This document shows positions 12,614 to 24,124 of a stretch of DNA of 43,499 bases, in pieces. The stretch is from Schoenoplectus triqueter (Eukaryota > Streptophyta > Magnoliopsida > Poales > Cyperaceae). Every line of letters begins with the position of its first letter. The stretch's first letter is position 1. The stretch lies in contig CAXKVV010002024.1 in the NCBI GenBank assembly GCA_964058805.1, positions 1 through 43,499 of the forward strand, read 5' to 3'. Both the position numbers and the translations under genes were made by a program. Under the pieces are notes generated by a model. The model worked only from the letters and a program-made list of their open reading frames with translations, searched no databases and was not told the DNA's origin.

Positions 12614-13504
12614 TCAGACTTGAAGTAAAAAGTAGTACCCTTTTGTTTCCTTAGGGTATCCCACGAACAAGCACTTATCAGATCTAGGGCTAAGCTTGTC
12701 AGACATCAGTCGTTTGACATAAGCCTCACAACCCCAAATCTTAAGAAAAGACACATTAGGTACTCTTCCAAACCATAACTGATATGGCGTCTTTTCAACG
12801 GACTTTGATGGCAATCGATTCAATGTGAATGCAGCAGTTTCAAGCGCAAATCCCCAAAAAAATCGTGGTAACTCAGCTTTGCTCATCATAGAACGAACCA
12901 TGTCCAACAAGGTTCTGTTCCTCCTCTCAGAGACACCATTCCATTGCGGTGTCCCGGGAGGAGTGAGCTGTGGGACTATCCCATGTTCCTTTAGGTACTC
13001 CCTAAAGTCACCGCTCAAGTATTCACCACCTCGATCTGTTCTAAATACTTTAATCTTCTTTCCGAGTTGGTTCTCAACTTCAGCCTTGAACTCCTTGAAC
13101 TTGTCAAAGGATTCAGACTTATGTCTCATCAAATAGACATAGCCATATCTACTGAAATCATCAGTAAACGTGACAAAGTATCTTGATCCATCTCTAGCAC
13201 CAATGCTCATAGGACCGCACACATCGCTATGTACTAGGTCCAATAAGTCATTTGCCCTCTCACCTAGCTTGGTAAAAGGTGCTTTAGTCATTTTCCCTAA
13301 TAAACATGACTCGCATGTTGCTAACGACTCTAAGTCAAAGCAACCAAGAAGTTCAACCTCTTGTAATTTCTTAATGCGCGTCTCGTTTATATGACCTAGG
13401 CGATGATGCCATATGAGAGTCTCACCCTCATTAGAAGACTTAATTCTCTTATTATTGATGTTAAGGACTTGATTATCCATTTCTAGAACATATATGCCAT
13501 TCAC
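12614..13504 (-). pseudogene. E2 pol fragment: integrase
   Basis: Open for 296 codons between the nonsense codon at 13508-13510 and the frameshift near 12627-12631. It holds the pre-integrase LIWHHRLGHI segment, the CESCLLGK zinc part, and the integrase core with HSDVCGPM (first Asp), FRTDRGGEYLSG (second Asp) and QWNGVSERRNR (Glu). Here the Tyr codon that is a stop in E1 is intact. Near 12627 E2 has one A more than E1, which throws the frame after KGYYF. Confidence 0.9.
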
Positions 13505-13726
13505 AACCTAGGAATGATCATAGAATAAGCCATCTCTATAAAAAGACAAACAACGATCTTTAATAGAAAAAGCAAATCCATCCTTGTCCATACATGAGAC
13601 AGAGATAATATTTCTAGAAATAGAAGGAACATAATAAACACTACTAAGTTCTAATACAAGTCCACTGGGTAAATGCAAATCTAAATCTCCTACAGCAATA
13701 GCAGCAACACTCGCTCCATTGCCGAC
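13505..13726 (-). pseudogene. E2 protease/pre-integrase linker between two nonsense codons
   Basis: Homologous to E1 around 4497-4725. It is bounded by the stop TGA at 13727-13729 upstream and TAG at 13508-13510 downstream (CAG in E1). The sequence is otherwise alignable in frame, so this is simply the dead middle of the polyprotein. Confidence 0.8.
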
Positions 13727-14365
13727 TCAGAGCAGCATCTCACCCTTGCCAAGCAACCTCTTATTCTTTAGTGCCTGCACATTTGAACAAATATGAGCAC
13801 ATGACCCAGTGTCCAACACCCAATCAGAAATAGAAGTAGCAAGGTTAATTTCAATAACAAGTATACTTGATGAAGTAGGGACATTCCCATTCTTCTTATC
13901 CTTCAGGTATTTAGGACAGCTACGTTTCCAATGCCCTATGCCTTTGCAATAAAAGCACTCGGCCTCGGAAACATCCTTGGACTTGGACTTGCTCGAGATC
14001 ACCACTTGAGCCTTGCCTTTGCCCTTGCCCTTCTTGCGCTTGGAACTCTTTTTAATCTTCTTCCCATTCTGACTCACCGCAAGGACGTTATAAGACATTT
14101 TGTTCATGTCCTCCTCGGCAGTCTTAAGAAGTCCCAATAACTCATTCAGGCCTCCCTTCAGTCCCATCATGTTGTAGTTCATAATGAACTGAGAGAAGCG
14201 TGATGACAATGAGCCGAGTACAATGTTCCGCATGAGTTGCTCGTCCCACTTGCAACCTAGCTTCTCAAGCTGCTCAATATAACTAGTCATCTTGAGCATA
14301 TGAGCACTAACGGATTCGTTCTCGCGCATTGTGCATCTCATTAGCGACTTGGTGACATTGTACAT
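13727..14365 (-). pseudogene. E2 gag C-terminal part and protease
   Basis: 212 codons between the stop at 14384-14386 and a second stop at 13727-13729. It contains the gag C-terminal half, a Lys-rich basic stretch, the zinc knuckle C-F-Y-C-K-G-I-G-H...C and the protease site with the proper Asp-Thr-Gly. The downstream stop is TGA where E1 has CGA (Arg), a change at a CpG. The shown Met is internal. Confidence 0.88.
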
Positions 14366-14383
14366 CTCGGTCTGGGCCTTCTC

Positions 14384-14707
14384 TTAAAACATGTTCTTGA
14401 GAGTGTCCATGACCTCATATGCACCACGAGTTTCAAACCTCTTTTGAAGCTCTGGACTCATAGTGGCCACCATTAGGCACGAGACATCAAGTTCATCATC
14501 CACGAACTTAGTGTACTTGTCCTTGTCAGCCTGAGACGCTTTATCGAGGGGTTTCTTTGGAACGGATTGAGTTAAGATGTGTTCCTTTTTCTCATGCCTC
14601 AAGACTATCCTGAGGTTACGATGCCAATCCATGAAATTCATTCCATCACTTTTAAGTTTTTCTTTGTCTAGGAGAGATCGAAGAGAGAAAGAGGGTTCTT
14701 TTGCCAT
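14384..14707 (-). pseudogene. E2 gag N-terminal part
   Basis: Starts at the ATG at 14707 like E1 (MAKEPSFSLRSLL) and stops after 107 codons at TAA (14384-14386) where E1 has CAA (Gln). Sequence otherwise closely follows the E1 gag. An intact gag would form the particle shell; this copy cannot make one. Confidence 0.9.
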
Positions 14708-16080
14708 GTTCTACAATTTCAAAGGTTTGAATTTAGTTCATGCATTGTAATGTTTTATATAAATATAAAACTCCCACTACAATTATTAAGTCCCAAAATT
14801 TGTAGTGAGTCCAAGATCCCTATCTTTACTAAGCTCAAGTCAGCGTCGGCATAAACTTGAACTTAGCTATTTTAGGTAAGCATACTCCTCACTAATCACA
14901 ATCGTATGTGACTCTTGGTTCCGTCTTGAGTACCCAGTACTCATGACGAATACTCCTCCCCGAGGTACAAACTAGGCCAGCGTCGGCATGTAACCCAGAG
15001 TTACCCCGCTTAAGTAAAACCTCTCTATTTGAGACGACACGTCCGACGTGCCCCACTTCCCCAAGGATAGGATGCAGTGCTTACTGAGTAGGTCCCACCA
15101 ACACCCTATACAAGGTTTCCATGGATAGAGGAGGAAGGGAGATCGACTTAATTTTTAGGGACTTTATTTTATATGACTCTTTGAATGGTGGTCGTGATAG
15201 CATACACCCATACCTATCCTACGACTCGCAATTCAATCACATCAAATATCATAAACAATAACATGCACAACCACACAAATGATCGTGAGTTTGTATAGCC
15301 CTTGTGCTTCCTTGGCCTCCGATCACTGCCTCTTTGATCATCTCCATGAACAAACTAGTGATCTAAGTACCCATAATTTCCCATTTCCTATTTAAGACTA
15401 CTCTCAAATCGAAACAGAAAATTACATTAGAAATCCCCATTCCTAACTTGACACGCAGGCCATAAATACAATATTAATCATGTAACAAAATAATTAATAT
15501 CATGGGGCACCTTAGGCCGCTTACAAACATTCATACATGCAATCATTACAACACACAAGGCATTGAACATGGCTATACAAACCCACTACTGCAAAACAAA
15601 GTTAGAATAGCGCAATAACTTGCACCAAACCGATTGAAACTATTCATAATTCATAATCTAACAATTATGCATGGTTGTGCTCAGTTTCACTTCTTATTAT
15701 GATCTAGAAACCACTCAAAAGCATCATCTAATGATGGTTAAGTTGCTGTCCAGAAATTGCAGTTTTTCAGTTTTGGCTCTCCAAAGAACAATCTTTAACG
15801 ATTTGGGCCAAAACGAAGAGTCAATTAATCACAGCCCCTTTGGTCAATTCCTAACCCGAAATAGACCCCATTTATAGACTTGAAACTGAGCCCCAACTTT
15901 CAGTTTTTACAACAATTTTACAAACTTGACAAATCTAACACATACCATGCGCATGAACGCATGCCAATTCGTAAAAATCTGAAAAACTCATGCATAACTA
16001 TCTAGATATACAACTTATGAATAAATCAATCAATTTAGTTTAGTCTTTTGGCCATGATTTATCACATACAATGACCAAAT
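14708..16080 (-). other. E2 5' leader
   Basis: Counterpart of the E1 leader with scattered substitutions; non-coding, about 1.4 kb, no gene seen. Confidence 0.7.
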
Positions 16081-16092
16081 GCTCTGATACCA
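16081..16092 (-). other. E2 primer-binding site for initiator tRNA-Met
   Basis: Minus-strand TGGTATCAGAGC, one base after the LTR end, as in E1. Confidence 0.93.
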
Positions 16093-16093
16093 C

Positions 16094-17834
16094 TGTTGGA
16101 ATTTAGTTTGAACAAGCAAGTACACGAACATGCGGAATTTTAAATTTTTCGGTGCACAATTCAAACAAGGATCTTGCATGTGATAAAACTGAACCAAAAT
16201 CATAGATCTAGACTAAACTATTGTACCTTTGATGCGTGAGTCTTCGGGGAGGCTCGGGGTAGTCTCCTTCTCGCTCGATTTGCACCGGTACCCGCAAAGA
16301 CACCAAGCGTAGGCGCCCTCCAAGGTATCCACCGAGGCAGCCCACTATCCGATCTCCTTCGTACTTGCTAGGATGCTAGGGAGACTCTCCTTGATCTCCT
16401 CCACACCACTGTGATTAAACTTCTTTAATCTATGTGAAAAATCTGGTGGAAGATGGGTCTCAACACATGAGATACGCGGCAGAAATTCAGCAGAGCTTCC
16501 GCGCGCGTAAGTGAAAGATCGATGGGTTTCTTGGCTGCCTAGGCCTCCTCTTATAGAGCCCCAAGGCAGGAGACTCCTCTCCCATGTCCCTAGGTAGTCT
16601 CCCCACGTTCTAGAGTGGAGAACAGCCCAAAACAGCAAAAAACTGCCGAAAAACTGCTGAAAACGTGGCAAAACAGCTCCCAACTTCAGCCTTGCCTTCT
16701 ACCCACGTTTTGGCATAACCACCCACTACTTTAGGCCATGTGCAGCCATTAGAAGGGCCCTAGTTGGGCTTCATGTGTCCAGAATAGTGAGGTGTCTTGC
16801 ACTATGGGTATTTGGGCCGAATGAAAGTCGAATGGGGCTGAACCGGGCTGTTTTTGCATCGTTTTCATAATTTCATCCTCTTTATCAAACCATTTGATAA
16901 ATATAATTAATTAGTCATTTTCTATGACTATATATATCTCATGTTTAAGACTCAATTTAATATGTCCAACATATTAAATGATCAAGGAACGAATAGAGGC
17001 ACAATCCTTTCACGGTGTGACCCTTTGGGACCTAAATTATTTAGCAATGAGATTAAACCCCTTAATCTCATAGATTGTGAGCGGCACCCAGCAATATGCA
17101 TCACAACCCCTAAATAATTCAGACATGAGTGCGGTACTTATATCCCGGTCCTAGGCAACGACAATTGCCTCATGCTTATTCTATGTCCTATGATATCCCG
17201 AATGTTGCAAGGAAAGATCATGTCATCCATTGCAATGCATTCGTATACTTTGTGCACCTAATTGGATATCATCACTCCCGTCGACAAACGAGAGAGACAT
17301 CGGTCTTCTTGACTCATGCATCCCCTTCATACGAAAGACGTACACTGAGATAAAGCCCTTATGACTGCCAGTTACGGACAACGTTAGACGATATCCACAA
17401 ATGCAAATCAGACGTATAAGAAGATCATTTATCTCAACCTAAGAATTAGCATCCAAATGAAATACTAATGACATCAAACACAATCTTTATAGTATTTCAA
17501 CATGGGTCATGTCCAATAACATGTCGAACATGCTATTTGTGTAATTAAGCCGATAACTCCTTATCGAGTGATCTGTGAAAGACGATCAACACTTAACTTA
17601 CATACTAATCCATTTGTGTTAATTATTGTTCCTAGATAATTAACAGATTAGGGACTTTTAGAGTTTTTCATTATAATCTTTATATATATATATATGTTTC
17701 ACATTTGAAGTCCAACTCAAAATATAAACAATGAATACTCAAGGAACAAATGAAATATCAAATATATCATCCTTTTACATGAAACTAAATACAATCATCC
17801 AATGATTGGCTACTAGATCACTACAACACTAACA
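16094..17834 (-). repeat. E2 5' LTR (1741 bp)
   Basis: TGTTGG...ACTAACA. In element orientation this is the promoter LTR. It is followed at once by the GGTAC target duplication and the satellite array. Confidence 0.94.
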
Positions 17835-17839
17835 GGTAC
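17835..17839. other. E2 target-site duplication, right copy
   Basis: GGTAC, which is also positions 1-5 of the satellite unit and runs straight into the array. Confidence 0.93.
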
Positions 17840-20800
17840 CGCTGAAAACAAGTTCGGGCGCGCAAAACATGAAAACGGGACGCGACGCCCTCGGTAACGC
17901 CGAAAACTTGTCCGGGAGCGCACAACGTGAAAACAAGACCCGACGCCCTCGGTACCGTGGAAAATGAGTCTGGACGCGCAAAACATGAAAACGGGACCCG
18001 ACGCCCTCGGTACCGCCGAAAATGAGTCCGGGCGCGCAAAACATGAAAACGGGACGTGGAGCCCTCGGTAACGCCGAAAATGAGTTCGCGAGCGCAAAAC
18101 TTGAAAACGGGTCTCAGTGCCCTTGGTACCGCCGAAAACGAGTCAGGGCGTGCAAAACATTAAAACGGGTCACGACGCCCTCGGTACCGCGAAAAATGAG
18201 TCCGGACGCACAAAACATGAAAACGGGACCCGACGCCCTTGGTAGCGTCGAAAACGAGTCCGGGAGCGCAAAACATGAAAATGGGCCCCGACGCCCTTGG
18301 TACCGCTGTAAATGAGTCCGGGCGCGTAATACATGAAAACGTGACCTGACGCCCACGTTACTGCCGAAAACGAGTCCGTGAGCGCAAAACATGAAAAGGG
18401 ACATGACGGACTCGGCACCGCCGAAAACGAGTCCGGGCGCGCAAAACATGAAAACGGGACCCGACGCCCTCTATACCGCCGAAAACAAGTCGGGGCGCGC
18501 AAAACATGAAAACGGGACGCGGCGCCTTCGGTCTCACCGGAAACGAGTCCCGGAGCACAAAACAAGAAAACGGGACCCGACGCCCAAGGTACCGCCGAAA
18601 ACGGGTCAAGGTCCGCAAAATATGAAAACGAGACGCGACGCACTCGGCACCGCCGAAAATGAGTCCGCGAGCTCAAAACTTGAAAACGGGTCCCAACGCC
18701 CTCGGTACCGCTGAAAACGAATCTGGGCGCAAAAAACATGAAAACGGGACCCGAAGCCTTCGGCCCCGCCGAAAATGAGTCCGGGAGCACAAAACTTGAA
18801 AACGAGACACGAGTCCCTCGGTAACGCCGAAAATGAGTCTGGGAGCGCAAAACATGAACATGGGAGGCGACGCCCTCGGTACCCCCGAAAACGAGTCCGG
18901 GCGCGCAAAACAAGAAAACGGGACGCGGCGCCCTCGGTACCGCCGAAAATGAGTCCGGAAGCGCACAACGTGAAAACGGGCCCCGACGCCTTCGATACGG
19001 CTGAAAATGAGTCCGGGCGCGCAAAACATGAAAACGGGCCCCGACGCCCACGTTACCGCCGAAAACGAGTCCGTGAGCGCAAAACAAGAAAACGGGACAT
19101 GACGCACTTGGCACCGCCGAAAATGAGTCCGGGCGCGTAAAACATGAAAACGGGACCCGACGCCCAAGGTACCGCCGAAAATGAGTCCGGGCGCGCAAAA
19201 AATGAAAACGGGACGCGACGCACTCGGCACCGCCGAAAACGAGTTCGTGAGCGCAAAACTTGAAAACGGGTCCCAACACCTTCGATACCGCCGAAAATGA
19301 GTCCGGGCGCACAAAACATGAAAACGGGACCCGACGCCTTCGGCACCGCCGAAAATGAGTCCGGGAGCGCAAAACATGAAAAGGAGACACGACTACCTCG
19401 GTAGCGCCGAAAACGAGTCCGTGAGCGCAAAACATGAAAACGGGACATGACGCACTCTTTACCGCCGAAAACGAGTCGGGGCGCGCACAACGTGAAAACG
19501 AGACCCGACGCCCTCGGCACCGCCGAAAAAGAGTCCGGGCGCGCAAAACATGAAAACGGCACCCGACGCCCTCGGTACCGCCGAAAATGAGTCCGGACGC
19601 ACAAAACATTAAAACGGGACCCGACGCCCTTGGTACCGCCGAAAACGAGTCCGGGCGCGCAAAACATGAAAACGGGACCCGACGCCCTCGGTACCGCCGA
19701 AAATGAGTCCGGAAGCGCACAACATGAAAATGGGCCCCCGACGCCCTCGGTACCGCCGAAAATGAGTCCGGGCGCGCAAAACGTAAAAACATTTCCCGAC
19801 GCCCACGTTACCGCTGAAAACGAGTCCTTGAGCGCAAAACATGAAAACGGGACGTGACGCACTTGGCACCGCCGAAAATGAGTCCGGGCGCGCAAAACAT
19901 GAAAACGGGACCTGACGCCCTCGACACTGCCGAAAATGAGTCCGGACGCGCAAAACATGAAAACGGGACCCGACGCCCAAGGTACCGCCGAAAATGTGGC
20001 CGGGCGCGCAAAACTTGAAAACGGGACACGACGCACTCGGCACCGCCGAAAACGAGTTCGCGAGCGCAAAACTTGAAAACGGGTCCCAGCGCCCTCGGTA
20101 CCGCCGAACATAAATTCGGGCGCACAAAACATGAAAACGGGACCCGACGACTTGGGCACCGCCGAAAATGAGTCCGGGAGCGCAAAACTTAAAAACTAGA
20201 CACGACTCCCTCGGAATCGTCGAAAACGAGTCCGTGAGCGCAAAACATGAAAACGGGACCCGACGCCCTCTGTACCGCCGAAAACGAGTCCGGTGCATAA
20301 AACATGAAAACGGGACGCGACGCACTAGGCACCGCCGAAAACGAGTCTGCGAGCGCAAAACTTGAAAACGGGTCCCCACGCCCTCGGTACCGCCGAAAAT
20401 GAGTCCGGGCGCGCAAAACATGAAAACGGGACGTGGCGCCCTAGGTAACGCCGAAAACGAGTTCGCGAGCGCAAAACATGAGAACGGGTCCCAACGCCCT
20501 CGGTACCGTCGAAAATGAGTCCGGGCGCGCAAAACAGTAAAACGGGACACGACGCCCTCGGTAGCGCCGTAAATGAGTCCGGGAGCGCACAGCATGAAAA
20601 TGGGCCGCGACGCCCTCGGTACCGCCGTAAATGAGTCCTGGCGCGCAAAACATGAAAACGTGACCCGACGCCCACGTTACCGCCGAAAACGAGTCCGTGA
20701 GCGCAAAACATGAAAACGGGACATGACGCACTTGGTACCGTCGAAAATGAGTCCGGGCGCGCAAAACATGAAAACGGGACCTGACGCCCTCTGTATCGCC

Positions 20801-21932
20801 GAAAATGAGTTCGGGAGCACAAAACATGAAAACGAGACCCGACGCCCATGGTACCGCCTAAAATTAGTCCGGGCACGCAAAACATGAAAACGGGACGAGA
20901 ACGCACACGGCACCGTCGAAAACGAGTCTGCGAGCGTAAAACTTGAAAACGGGTCCCAACGCCCTCGGTACCGCCGAAAATAAATCCGGGAGCACAAAAC
21001 ATGAAAATGGGACCCGACGCCTTCGGCACCGCCGAAAATGAGTCCGGGAGCGCAAAACATGAAACCGTGACACGACTCCCTCGGTATCGCCGAAAACGAG
21101 TCCGTGAGCGCAAAACATGAAAACGGGACATGACGCACTCGGCACCGCCGAAAATGAGTTCGGAAGCGCATAACATGAAAATGGGCCCAGACGCCCTCGG
21201 TACCGCAGAAAATGAGTCCGGGCGCGCAAAACATGAAAACGGGACACGACGCCCTCGGTACCGCCGAAAATGAATCCGGAAGCGCACAACATGAAAATGG
21301 CCCCGACGCCCACGTTACCGCCGAAAACGAGTCTGTGAGCGCAAAACATGAAAACGGGACATGACACACTTGGCACCGCCGAAAATGAGTCCGGGCGCGC
21401 AAAACATGAAAACGGGACCTGACGCCCTCTGTACCGCCGAAAATGAGTCCGGGAGCACAAAACATGAAAACAGGACCCGACGCCCAAGGTACCGCCGAAA
21501 ATGAGTCCGGGCGCGCAAATAATGTAAAGGGGACGCGACACACTCGGCACCGTCGAAAACGAGACCGCGAGCGCAAAACTTGAAAACGGTTCCCAACGCC
21601 CTCGGTACCGCCGAAAATGAATCCGGGCGCACAAAACATGAAAACAGGACCCGACACCGCCGAAAATGTGTCCGGGAGAGCAAAATATGAAAACGAGACA
21701 CGACTCCCTCGGTATCGCCAAAAATGAGTCTGGGAGCGCAAAACAAGAAAATGGGACGCGACGCCCTCAGTACCTCCGAAAACGAGTCCGGGCGCGCAAA
21801 ACATGAAAACGAGACACGACTCCCTCGGTATCGCCGAAAATGAGTCTGGGAGCGCAAGACATGAAAATGGGACGCGACGCCCTCGGTACCCCGGAAAACT
21901 AGTCCGGGCGCGCAAAACATGAGAACGGGACG

Positions 21933-22048
21933 CGACGCCCTCGGTAACGCCGAAAACTAGTCCGGGAGCGCACAACGTGAAAACGAGACCCGACGCCCTC
22001 GGTAACGCCGAAAACTAGTCCGGGAGCGCACAACGTGAAAACGAGACC
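21933..22048. repeat. Exact doubled satellite monomer
   Basis: 21933-21990 and 21991-22048 are identical over 58 bases (variant with ACTAG and CACAACGTG). Neighbouring units differ, so this doubling is recent. Confidence 0.9.
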
Positions 22049-22520
22049 CGACGCCCTCGGCACCGCCGAAAACGAGTCCGTGCGCGCAAAACATGAAAAC
22101 AGGACCCGACGCCCTCGGTACCGCCGAAAATGAGTCCGGACGCACAAAACATGAAAATGGTACCCGACGCTCTTGGTACAGCCGAAAACGAGTCCGGGAG
22201 CGTAAAACATGAAAATGGGAGCCGAGGCCATCGGTACCGCCGAAAACGAGTCCGGGCACGCAAAACATGAAAACGGGACCCGACGCCTTCGGTACCAGCG
22301 AAAATGAGTCTGGAAGTGCACAACATGAAAATGGGCCCCGACGTCCTCGGTACCGCCGAAAATGAGTTCGGGCGCGCAAAACATGAAAACGTGACCCGAC
22401 GCACACGTTACCGCCGAAAACGAGTTCGCGAGCATCAAAATGGGACATGACGCACTGGGCACCGCCGAAAATGAGTCCGGGCGCGCAAAACATGTAAACA
22501 GGACGTAACGCCCTCTACAC

Positions 22521-22694
22521 CGCCGAAAATGAGTCCGGGCGCGCAAAACATGAAAACAGGACCTAACGCCCTCGGCACCGCCGAAAATGAGTCCGGGCGC
22601 GCAAAACATGAAAACAGGACCTAACGCCCTCGGCACCGCCGAAAATGAGTTCGGTCGCGCAAAGCATGAAAACAGGACCTCACGCCCTCGGCAC
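22521..22694. repeat. Recently expanded monomer run
   Basis: 22521-22578 and 22579-22636 are identical and 22637-22694 is a close third copy. All carry the variant ACAGGACCT shared with few other units. Confidence 0.88.
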
Positions 22695-23665
22695 CGCTGA
22701 AAATGAGTCCGGACGGGCAAAACATGAAAACGGGACCCGACGCACACGGCACAGCCGAAAACGAGTCTGCGAGCACAAAACTTGAAAACGGGTCCCAGCG
22801 CCCTCGGTACCGCCGAAAATAAATCCGGGCGCACAAAACATGAAAACGGGACCCGGCACCTTCGGCATCGCCGAAAATGAGTCCGGGAGCGCAAAACATG
22901 AAAACGAGACACGACTCCCCATAATCTCCGAAAATGAGTTCGTGAGTGAAAAACATGAAAACGGGACATGACGCACTTGCAACCGTCGAAAACGAGTCCG
23001 AACGCAAAACATGAAAACGGGACCCGACACCCAAGGAACCGCCGAAAATGATTCCGGGCGCGCAAAACATGAAAACGGGACATGACGCCCTCGGCACCGT
23101 CGAAAATGAGTCCGGGTACGCAAAACATGAATACAGGACCCGACGCCCTCTTTACTGTCGAAAACGAGTCGGGGCGCGCAAAACATGAAAATGAGACACG
23201 ACTCCCTCGGTATCGCCGAAAATGAGTCCAGGCGCGCTAAACATGAAAACGGGACGCGGCGCCCTCGGTAACGCCGAAAACTAGTCCAGGAGCGCACAAC
23301 GTGAAAACGGGACGTGACGCACTCGGCACCGCCGAAAACGAGTCCGCAAGCGCAAAACTTGAAAACGGGTCCCAGCGCCCTCGGTACCGCCGAAAATGAA
23401 TCCGGCCGCACAAAACATGAAAACGGGACTCGGCGCCTTCGGCACCGTCGAAAATGAGTCCGGGAGCGCAAAACATGAAAACGAGACACGACTCCCTCGG
23501 TATTGCCCAAAACGAGTCCGTGAGCGCAAAACATGAAAACGGGACCCGACGCCCTCTGTACCGCCGAAAATGAGTTCGGACGCACAAAACACGAAAACGG
23601 GACCCGACGCCCTTGGTACCGCCAAAAACGATTCCGGGAGCGTAAAACATGAAAACGAGACCCGA

Positions 23666-24124
23666 CGCCTTCGGCACCGCCGAAAATGAGTCCGGGAGCG
23701 CAAAACATGAAAATGAGACACGACGCCCACGTTACCGCCGAAAACGAGTCCGTCAGCGCAAAACATGAAAACGGGACATGACGCCCTTGGTACCGCCGAA
23801 AACGAATCCGGGAGCGTAAAACATGAAAACGGGACCCGACGCCCTCGGTACAGCCGAAAATGAGTCCGGGCGCGCAAAACATGAAAACGGGACCCGACGC
23901 CCTCGGTACCGCCGAAAATGATTCCGGAAGCGCACAACATGAAAATGGGCCCCGGCGCCTTCGGCACCGCCGAAAATGAGTCCGGGAGCGCAAAACATGA
24001 AAATGAGACACGACGCCCACGTTACCGCCGAAAACGAGTCCGTCAGCGCAAAACATGAAAACGGGACATGACGCCCTTGGTACCGCCGAAAACGAATCCG
24101 GGAGCGTAAAACATGAAAACGGGA
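23666..24124. repeat. 290-bp segmental duplication inside the satellite
   Basis: 23666-23834 and 23956-24124 are identical over 169 bases at an offset of exactly 290 (five units). It includes the rare words CGTCAGCGC and AACGAATCC. This shows a five-monomer block being copied as a unit. Confidence 0.92.

Larger units (their letters stand above)
8855..17834 (-). mobile_element. Ty1/Copia LTR retrotransposon E2 (complete, 8980 bp)
   Basis: Complete minus-strand element of the same family as E1: LTRs 8855-10614 and 16094-17834, internal part 10615-16093, target duplication GGTAC on both sides. Both E2 LTRs share bases that differ from both E1 LTRs (for example GGAAAGATC against GGCAAGATC, and CCTAATTGG against CCTAGTTGG). 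E1 and E2 are therefore separate insertions, not one duplicated segment. The polyprotein carries three nonsense codons and one frameshift. All three nonsense changes are C-to-T on the coding strand, the pattern expected of methylated silenced DNA. Confidence 0.95.

Noticed and set aside
1..17834. E1-E2 pair as one element with an internal duplication or LTR recombination product
   Set aside because: LTR recombination would leave a shared single LTR, not two LTRs with satellite bases between them; E2 also has its own target duplication and private LTR variants.
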